Shown: positions 57,816-64,000 of the stretch, one piece after another | How the letters are laid out: the number at the start of each line of letters is the position of its first letter | How positions within the stretch are numbered: the first letter of the stretch is position 1 | Source: an uncultured Bacteroidales bacterium | GTDB lineage: Bacteria; Bacteroidota; Bacteroidia; Bacteroidales; UBA932 | DNA: 64,000 nt | Assembly (NCBI GenBank): GCA_900545245.1 | Contig: UQYV01000008.1 | Location: 28,507-92,506, forward strand | Direction of reading: 5' to 3' | Made by a program: the position numbers and the translations under genes | The notes under the pieces: generated by a model | What the model was told of the DNA's origin: nothing | What the model saw: the letters and a program-made list of their open reading frames with translations, nothing else | Databases searched by the model: none

Positions 57816-59807
57816 TCAGAAGTTACCTGGAGTTGTCTGAGCCCACCTGTCAGTACGGAACGGAAGTGCAGGAAGTTTAGCGCCATTGTAGAGATTACTG
57901 TCCGGATAGTTTGCCCAACCATAGCGGACTGCTACAGGGAAACGGACTTCTGGGCAGCTCACGACTACGGAATCCCCGTCTATGCGGGCCTCGGCCTTGT
58001 GAAAGACACGATCACCGCCTGCAATCCAGAAACCGCGAAGCGATTCGGCAGCAGAGGTTGCCGGTGCGGCATTTGTGCCGTCCATGGCGACAAGTCCGCC
58101 GTCGCAGCAGTCGAAATGAACCCGGATTGAGGAGCCTTCGGTCTCATATCCACAGAAGACAGGGCCCGAATAGGGAATGTCCATCCCATAGGCGCCGTGA
58201 AGAGCATTGAGAGCGAGGCGTTTGCCTACATCATATTTATTCTTCGGATGTATGTCATATTCGTCCCCGACATCTGTCAACACGGCAAGTCCCACGCTCC
58301 GCAGATGAAGAGCATCTGCCTGTGATTCGCGGAGATATGCCCAGTCGAAGTCCTCAGCCACCTTCTGCACCGGGAAAAGGGATGCGAGCTGCGCGATGTA
58401 GAACGGGAAGTCGTAGCCCCACTTTGTACGCCAGTCACGGATAAGTAGCTGGAGGAGATAGGAATACTGCTCGTGCATGGCAGTGTTGGACTCGCCCTGA
58501 TACCATATCGCGCCCTTGATGTGGTAGCCCACAAGCGGGTTTATCATCGCGTTGTAGAGCACGCTTGGCATGAAAGGGTTGCCGTCAATCTTGTCCGGGA
58601 AACGAGGTATGTCGCTGTATTTTCTGGTACACTTGATCTGCCATTTCCCAGAAAGCGAGATGCTCTGCCTGCCGCAACTGAGCCTGATTCTGTCAGGACG
58701 GCCGTTGAAGCCGGCATAGCCGACAATATCGACGATGCGGACGCTGATTGTGGCCTTGCCGGCCTTCACGAGTTTGCCGGGAACCGTATAGCGGCGCATC
58801 GTAGAACAGCCCTCAGTGTGGCCGATTTCAACTCCGTCAAAGTAGGTGAAGTCGTGGTCATCAATTGTCTCAAGGTCCATGGACAGAGTCTTTCCTGCCC
58901 ATGAGCGAGGGATGTCGATAGTTTTACGCATCCAAATGATGCCGTCTTCGTTGATGCCCTGATATTCAATGTAACCGGGAACTTCCACTTCCGACCATCC
59001 GTCTTCCGTAAGGTCGGTTATGCTATTGCCATTGCTTATTGCATTGCACCATTCGGCGACACGCGCATTATAGATGGCATCTCTTTCGGCACGGGACGCC
59101 GGCAGAGCTTCCTGCTCCGCGATGGCCGCCTTGAAGTCCGGGAGAGTAGAGAGGGACTCCTTGCTCACCCAGTTTTCAGCGTATGTCGCGCCCCATGCGG
59201 ATTCGATGAGACCGACAGGGACACCAAGACTGTCCGCAAGATGGCGGCCAAAATAGTAGCCCACACAAGAGAAATCGAAAAGCGCATCCCGGCTGCATAC
59301 TTCCCAGCCGCCATAACGGACTGCAGCCTCCGATTCCGGCTCGAATGATGTCCTATTGTCGATGTGGAGGAAGCGGATGTTCCCACGTCCGGAGGCATCG
59401 TCCAGAGTCTTCTCGTAGCCGTAGGGCTGGTCAGAGAAGCGGTATTCCATATTGGATTGTCCGGAACACAACCAAACTTCGCCGATGAGAACATCGTTCA
59501 GCATGAGTTTCTTGCCGTCACTTATCGTTATGCTGTAGGGGCCGCCTGCAGAAGGAGTGTCAATATCCACCCGCCACTTTCCATTCACGTCAGACCTGGC
59601 AGTGTAGATTTTTCCGTCCCATGACGGCATGACACAGACATCGGTCAGAGGCCTTGCCTCTCCCCAAAGTCCTGTCGTCGAATTCTGCTGGAGTACCATG
59701 TGGTCACCGAATATCCCCGGCAGCGTAATCTTGGCACCGAGAGACGCGGGCACAAGCAGAGAGAGCAGCGCAAATGCTTTTATACAGATGTTTTTAATAT
59801 TCATCAT
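57816..59807 (-). CDS. Sialate O-acetylesterase-like SGNH hydrolase
   Basis: 663 aa. Start set at the tandem ATG at 59807 because MMNIKNICIKAFALLSLLVP gives a signal peptide. SASA/CE20-type features: LPGIFGDHMVLQQNS, GEVWLCSGQSNMEYR (nucleophile Ser in GQSNM), GYYFGRHLADSLGVPVGLIES, GAIWYQGESNTAMHEQYSYL, and DVGDEYDIHPKNKYDVGKRL (catalytic Asp-His). Removes acetyl groups from sialic acid or other glycans outside the inner membrane. Its place before a GH92 gene fits degradation of decorated host glycans. Confidence 0.9.
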   Translation of the reverse strand: MMNIKNICIKAFALLSLLVPASLGAKITLPGIFGDHMVLQQNSTTGLWGEARPLTDVCVMPSWDGKIYTARSDVNGKWRVDIDTPSAGGPYSITISDGKKLMLNDVLIGEVWLCSGQSNMEYRFSDQPYGYEKTLDDASGRGNIRFLHIDNRTSFEPESEAAVRYGGWEVCSRDALFDFSCVGYYFGRHLADSLGVPVGLIESAWGATYAENWVSKESLSTLPDFKAAIAEQEALPASRAERDAIYNARVAEWCNAISNGNSITDLTEDGWSEVEVPGYIEYQGINEDGIIWMRKTIDIPRSWAGKTLSMDLETIDDHDFTYFDGVEIGHTEGCSTMRRYTVPGKLVKAGKATISVRIVDIVGYAGFNGRPDRIRLSCGRQSISLSGKWQIKCTRKYSDIPRFPDKIDGNPFMPSVLYNAMINPLVGYHIKGAIWYQGESNTAMHEQYSYLLQLLIRDWRTKWGYDFPFYIAQLASLFPVQKVAEDFDWAYLRESQADALHLRSVGLAVLTDVGDEYDIHPKNKYDVGKRLALNALHGAYGMDIPYSGPVFCGYETEGSSIRVHFDCCDGGLVAMDGTNAAPATSAAESLRGFWIAGGDRVFHKAEARIDGDSVVVSCPEVRFPVAVRYGWANYPDSNLYNGAKLPALPFRTDRWAQTTPGNF

Positions 59808-59843
59808 AATCTTTCGAAATATATTTCTGAGAACATTCAACCC

Positions 59844-61268
59844 CTATTTCATTAGTGTCTTGATGCCTTCCACAGCCTTAGGGTTGGGACTTGAGCCGTT
59901 GTTGTTGCCGATGACGTTCGTGCAGACATTCACATAACGGCACCTGTCAATTCTGAGTCCGCTGCTGATTCCGCTCGCCCAATTCGCCGGAGCCGAATCC
60001 TCGCCTATCGCCCACTCCGAAACGGCCCAATAGGGAGCGTCCGATTTTTGGAGCAGTCCCATGGCGTAGGAGAAGTTCGAAGCGTCGGCAGCATCCGAGA
60101 GATAAAAGCTCCATGAAGGACAACTTTTCGGATTAAGAGCCGCGTCGAGGTCGTTGTCACAGCCGCCGGCATGTGTAAAGATTTTCTCACGAGTGAATGA
60201 ATATCCGTCAGTGAGAGAACAAAGCCAGTCGGTAAACTTCGCCTCAACCTTGGCGATATCCTCGCCGGTTACGGTACCGGATGTTCTAATTCCAGAATAG
60301 GTCAGGGCAGCGTAACCGATGGTCTGCACTCCCCTGCTTGGTTTGAGGTACATGTTGATGCCCGTCTGCGGATCATCCTTTATATCTTTGTCATAGAGAT
60401 CGTTCCCGTTCGGATAGTACCAGTTGTTCACCCCGAGGGCAAGTTCGCCGACTACCTTAACGCCTACAAGAAGATATTTTTTCTCATCAGGCAGTCCCTT
60501 GTACCAATCGTCGATAATGGTGAGGTAACGTTTGAAGCGCTGTGCTACTGCAGCCTGATATTTAGGGCCAAATAGGTTGGCCATAGGCGCAAGACGGCAT
60601 TGCATGCCCCAGTTTAGCCAGCCGATTTTCACAGCATGCTCACTGCCCCAATCGTACCACTCCACGTTCTCGCGGTTTTCCTGGTTGTAGTTCGGTTTGG
60701 CAGGATCGAACCAGTTCCAGATGTCCGTTGCCGTGTCCCAGAAGGTTATCGGATCAAAGTTGAACAGCACCGGGCAGTCATATTGCTCGGCATCTGCGAT
60801 GTGACGGCGAATTATGTCATCGAATTCAGCCTCCGGACGTTCAAACATGAACATCAGCACACTTGCTCCGGCACACACATCCTTCCCCACAGGTGTTCCG
60901 AATGTCGCCGTAATGGCAGATTCGTTGTACTTCCATGAGTAGTCATTGATGAGGACATATTGTTTAGGACCTGCCCACCAACGCGCGACGAGCGTTATAT
61001 CCTTTGTCACGGGAGTGGACTTGAAATTGAACTTCAGTCCGGTAGAGGTGTACCATCCGGAGAATGTGTACCCGTCTTTTGTCGGAGTGACGGACGGTTC
61101 GGCTATTGTCTTTCCCTTTTCCACAGTTACGGCCTCAGGAACCGGCGTACCGCCGTCCGTATCGAACGAGACCGTTAGCATTCCGGACTTTACGTCCTCT
61201 TTCTCGGAGCAGCCGACAAGCAAGGCAAGAGCCGCAAGCGGCAGCAGCATTTTCTTTAGAAATCTCAT
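59844..61268 (-). CDS. Secreted lipoprotein with InlB-type repeat and putative GH-A-like barrel (paralog 1)
   Basis: 474 aa from the ATG at 61268 (MRFLKKMLLPLAALALLVGC, Cys20); a 99-residue extension in the open frame lacks any signal and is rejected. A Listeria-Bacteroides repeat domain follows (LTVSFDTDGGTPVPEAVTV and DGYTFSGWYTSTG). The main domain contains NVEWYDWGSEHAVKIGWLNW, VGVKVVGELALGVNNWYYP and YWAVSEWAIGED. Two conserved Glu (G-E and S-E-W) placed like strands 4 and 7 of a TIM barrel suggest a clan GH-A-like retaining glycosidase; the family is not recognised. Paralogous to the next two upstream genes. Confidence 0.8.
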   Translation of the reverse strand: MRFLKKMLLPLAALALLVGCSEKEDVKSGMLTVSFDTDGGTPVPEAVTVEKGKTIAEPSVTPTKDGYTFSGWYTSTGLKFNFKSTPVTKDITLVARWWAGPKQYVLINDYSWKYNESAITATFGTPVGKDVCAGASVLMFMFERPEAEFDDIIRRHIADAEQYDCPVLFNFDPITFWDTATDIWNWFDPAKPNYNQENRENVEWYDWGSEHAVKIGWLNWGMQCRLAPMANLFGPKYQAAVAQRFKRYLTIIDDWYKGLPDEKKYLLVGVKVVGELALGVNNWYYPNGNDLYDKDIKDDPQTGINMYLKPSRGVQTIGYAALTYSGIRTSGTVTGEDIAKVEAKFTDWLCSLTDGYSFTREKIFTHAGGCDNDLDAALNPKSCPSWSFYLSDAADASNFSYAMGLLQKSDAPYWAVSEWAIGEDSAPANWASGISSGLRIDRCRYVNVCTNVIGNNNGSSPNPKAVEGIKTLMK

Positions 61269-61285
61269 AGCAATATGGATAAAAA

Positions 61286-62488
61286 TTAAAACCTCTCCTT
61301 TATTGCCTCGACGGCGCCTTCGTTCACCTTCATACTGCCATCGGAATTTTTCCCGAAGATTGTCCCGTAGTTGAAGAGGGATATGAAACGGCAGCCTGGG
61401 ATGGAGTAGCAGTTCCGGAGCGCTGCATCCCATTCTTCCCTTGACTTTCCTTCTCCTATGTTCCACTCGGAGCAGCCCCAATAAGGAGCATCGGACATCG
61501 GAAGGTAATCCGTGACCTGAACGCACTTTGACGGGTCCATAGCCTCGTCCCAATAGAAGGACCATGTCGGGCAGCTATTCTTCTGCACAGCGGCGGCAAG
61601 GTCATCGCCGGCACCGCCCGAATGAGAGAAGAGTTTTTCACGCGGTATGCCATAGCCCTGAACGATGTCTGCAATGAATTCGGCATATTTCGCCTCGATT
61701 GCGTATATATCCTCAGACTTGATCTCCCCTGATGTCTTCATCCCGGAATAAGTGAGCGCAGCATACCCGAGCTGCCCGACTCCGCGGGAAGGCATGTCCT
61801 TCATGTCGATTCCGGTCTTCGGATCGTTCTCCTTCGGAAGGTCGTAGAGGGAGTTACCGTCAGGATAGTACCAGTTGTTCACCCCGAATCCGAGTTCACC
61901 GGTAATCTTCACGCCGCCGAGAAGGTACTTGCGATCTCTCGGCAGCGACTTATACCACTCGGAAGTCCAACTCATGAACTTGCCCATACGCTCTCTCACC
62001 GCTGCCTGATACTTGGGGCTGAAGAGGTTGGCCATCGGCTTGAGACGAATCTGCGACCCCCAGTTGAGCCAACCGATTTTCACGGCATGCTCGCTGCCCC
62101 AGTCGTACCACTCCACGTTCTCGCGGTTTGCCGGATCGTATCCCGGTTTCGCCGGGTCCCACCAGTTCCACAGTTCCGGAACCCCGTCCCAAAACGTCAC
62201 GGCGTCAAGCTCCACGAGTACGGGAATATCATATTTTTCGGACTCCTCAAAATGCTTCTTGAGCATTGCCTCATACTCATCCATAGGACGGTCGAAGATG
62301 TACATCAGAATAGCGTTGCCAACCATCAAGTTGTTGCCCTTTTGCGGGCCGAAATACTCGTTGAGCGTCTTGTAATCGTAGTTCCAGCAGTAGTCGTTAA
62401 AGAAAAAGTAGTTCTCCGGCTCAGACTTCCCGCAGGAGAGAACGGCCAGTCCGCAGAGCAGAAGAAGAGATTTTTTAAGGAAATTCAT
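61286..62488 (-). CDS. Secreted lipoprotein with putative GH-A-like barrel (paralog 2)
   Basis: 400 aa. Lipoprotein signal MNFLKKSLLLLCGLAVLSC (Cys19). It goes straight into the conserved domain without the InlB-type repeat: NYFFFNDYCWNYDY, RENVEWYDWGSEHAVKIGWL, LGGVKITGELGFGVNNWYYP, KLFSHSGGAGDDLAAAV, CPTWSFYWDEAM and YWGCSEWNIGEG. The same two candidate catalytic Glu are present. It starts 43 bp after the stop of paralog 3 and ends 17 bp before paralog 1. Substrate unknown; operon partners suggest a host or fungal glycan. Confidence 0.8.
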   Translation of the reverse strand: MNFLKKSLLLLCGLAVLSCGKSEPENYFFFNDYCWNYDYKTLNEYFGPQKGNNLMVGNAILMYIFDRPMDEYEAMLKKHFEESEKYDIPVLVELDAVTFWDGVPELWNWWDPAKPGYDPANRENVEWYDWGSEHAVKIGWLNWGSQIRLKPMANLFSPKYQAAVRERMGKFMSWTSEWYKSLPRDRKYLLGGVKITGELGFGVNNWYYPDGNSLYDLPKENDPKTGIDMKDMPSRGVGQLGYAALTYSGMKTSGEIKSEDIYAIEAKYAEFIADIVQGYGIPREKLFSHSGGAGDDLAAAVQKNSCPTWSFYWDEAMDPSKCVQVTDYLPMSDAPYWGCSEWNIGEGKSREEWDAALRNCYSIPGCRFISLFNYGTIFGKNSDGSMKVNEGAVEAIKERF

Positions 62489-62531
62489 TCTGTCAGAGTT
62501 TATTTTTGTTTTCCGTTACACATTATGCGAT

Positions 62532-63953
62532 TCAGAAACGGTCCTTTTGGACTTCCCGTATGCCCTGCACTGCGGCATCGTTTATCGAGCTGCCGTTATT
62601 GTTGCCGATTACGTTGGTATAGATCGACACGAACCGGCAGCGATCTACGGCCAAAGTGTTGCGCAGAGCCTGTGCCCATTCGGACGCAGAACCACTGATG
62701 GCCCATTCGGCAGCACCCCACGCCGGAGCATCGGACTTCTTTATGAGGTTCATGCAGTACGGGGAATTAATCTGAGGGTTCATGGCCTCGGAATAATAGA
62801 GACTCCATGAGGGACACACCTTGTCATTGCAGCATACTGACAGATCTCCGTCGGCGCCGCCGGCGTGCGCGAATACCTTGTCACGCGGGAAACCATACTC
62901 AAGGGCGATGTCGCTCACGAAAAGGGTGAAGCGGCGGCTGAGCTCCTCGATGTCTGACGGAGTGATGGTGCCCTCGGTCTTGATGCCGGCACTTTTAACG
63001 CCTGCATAGCCTATCGTCGATATAGCACCCGGCTGTCCGGCGCCCACCGCACTACGGCTCGGCTTGTTCCACATGTTGAGGCCAGTCGTCGGATCATCCT
63101 CCTTCGGACGGTCATAGAGGTCATTGCCTCCGGTGTAGTACCAGTTGTTCAGCCCGACGCAGAGCTCACCAGTGATTTTTACTCCTCCCAAAAGATATTT
63201 CTTATTGTCAGGCAATGCTTTGTACCAGTTTGCCACCGTGCCGAGCATAGCGGTCATACGTTCACGCACAGCCGCCTGATATTTGGGACTGAAAAGATTA
63301 GCCATAGGCTTGAGGCGAATCTGCGAGCCCCAGTTGAGCCAACCGATCTTCACAGCGTCCTCGCTTGACCACGAGGTCCACTCGACATTTTCCCTATTCG
63401 CGTCATCAAACCCGGCGATTCCTCTGTCAAACCAGTTCCAGAGTTCAGGGACGCCGTCCCAGAAAGTCACCGGATCAAGTTGGATAAGGAGAGGAATTTC
63501 CTGCGACTCCGCCTCTACGAGGTGCTTTTTGAGAGTCGTGAGATGCTTTTCAAGAGGACGCTCGAAGATGTAGAAGAGAACAGACTGCCCAATGGCCAAA
63601 TCATTGCCCACCGAAGTTCCGAAGGTGCCGCGCACCGCGCTTTCGAGGTAGGACCAGTCGTAGTCATTGATGAAGACGTATTTCTTCGGACCTGCCCAAT
63701 ACTTTGCATACAGGGTCATATCCTTCGACACCGGAGTCGACTTGAAACTATATTTAAGCCCCGTAGAGGTGTACCACCCGCTGAAAGTCGTACCTTCCTT
63801 TTCCGGGACGACGGCAGGTTCCTCAACGAATCCTCCTTTCTTTACGACTTGAGGCTCGGGGACAGGAAGTCCGCCATTGGTCTCGAATGTGATGGTAAAC
63901 CCGTCTGTCTGACCCGAATCAGGTCCTTCCGCTTTATTGCAGGAAGGGGGCGA
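62532..63953 (-). pseudogene. Paralog 3 of the putative GH-A-like lipoprotein, 5' truncated
   Basis: The frame is open from 63953 to a stop at 62532 but has no start codon before an internal Met at 63731. Upstream of the expected lipobox (SCNKAEG, Cys codon at 63939-63941) the signal peptide is missing and an in-frame TAG lies at 63954-63956. The rest is intact: InlB-type repeat (FETNGGLPVPEPQVV and GTTFSGWYTSTG), NVEWTSWSSEDAVKIGWLNW, LGGVKITGELCVGLNNWYYT and WGAAEWAISGS. Truncated by a rearrangement or insertion at the window edge, or a sequence artefact. Called as one damaged gene. Confidence 0.7.
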
Positions 63954-63982
63954 CTAAAAAGTAATTTAGTCGCTCTTTTTTT
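63950..63982 (+). terminator. Hairpin plus T tract at the truncation point of paralog 3
   Basis: GCGACTAAA (63950-63958) with TTTAGTCGC (63965-63973), followed by seven T on the plus strand. No plus-strand gene ends here, so it may be the end of an inserted element. Confidence 0.5.
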
Positions 63983-64000
63983 GTTTTTCGGGTGATATAT

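Noticed and set aside
61269..61565. 99-residue extension upstream of paralog 1
   Set aside because: It is antisense-like arginine-rich sequence overlapping the end of paralog 2; a lipoprotein signal starts at 61268.

Overview
The window is chromosomal DNA from a member of the Bacteroidota, most likely the order Bacteroidales. The evidence is two SusC/SusD outer-membrane pairs, many Cys-lipidated secreted proteins, a GH92 mannosidase, a DUF4954 gene, BACON domains, and about fifteen promoters of the Bacteroidota type (TTTG, 19-21 bp, then TAnnTTTG). Genus cannot be fixed from sequence alone. No tRNA, rRNA or CRISPR array was seen.

Layout. 0-11 kb is mostly housekeeping: a partial DUF4954 gene, recX, a patatin-barrel protein, rlmN, an M3 peptidase lipoprotein and a zinc-ribbon protein on the minus strand, then a short SSB-like protein, a membrane polyferredoxin and a Tat-exported aldo/keto reductase on the plus strand. 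11-16 kb holds two tandem copies of a cassette, each a subtilisin-like lipoprotein plus a small lipocalin-like lipoprotein. 16.4-30.9 kb holds two divergent SusC-SusD-lipoprotein operons around a serine DNA invertase. The invertase is bracketed by a long inverted repeat with 28-bp dyad sites, and promoter-like sequences lie inside the bracketed segment. This reads as a phase-variable switch choosing which SusCD system is expressed, and it is the most striking feature here.

31-34.7 kb is a small accessory island: a Panacea-type toxin-antitoxin operon with two extra genes (one frameshifted), a three-gene module of small protein, SecB-like chaperone and ADP-ribosyltransferase-like protein that looks like a toxin-antitoxin-chaperone system, and a 3'-truncated gene of mobile-element type. 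34.7-42.5 kb returns to core genes (rnr, gpmI, a second M3 peptidase). Within it an AAA/DUF4143 ATPase gene is flanked by two inverted copies of a 100-bp palindromic element whose stems covary.

42.5-52.9 kb has a hipBA toxin-antitoxin pair and upstream of it a five-gene operon: BACON lipoprotein, non-specific DNA/RNA endonuclease, secreted endo/exonuclease/phosphatase, TonB-dependent receptor and DUF5689 lipoprotein. It looks like a system for digesting and importing extracellular nucleic acids. 53-55.3 kb has a RhuM-family gene, the decayed start of a DNA methyltransferase, and a duplicated cassette predicted to make short terminated RNAs. 55.4-64 kb is a carbohydrate-active operon: GH92 alpha-mannosidase, a sialate-O-acetylesterase-like enzyme, and three paralogous secreted proteins that may be clan GH-A-like hydrolases. 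The most upstream paralog has lost its signal peptide next to a hairpin at the window edge.
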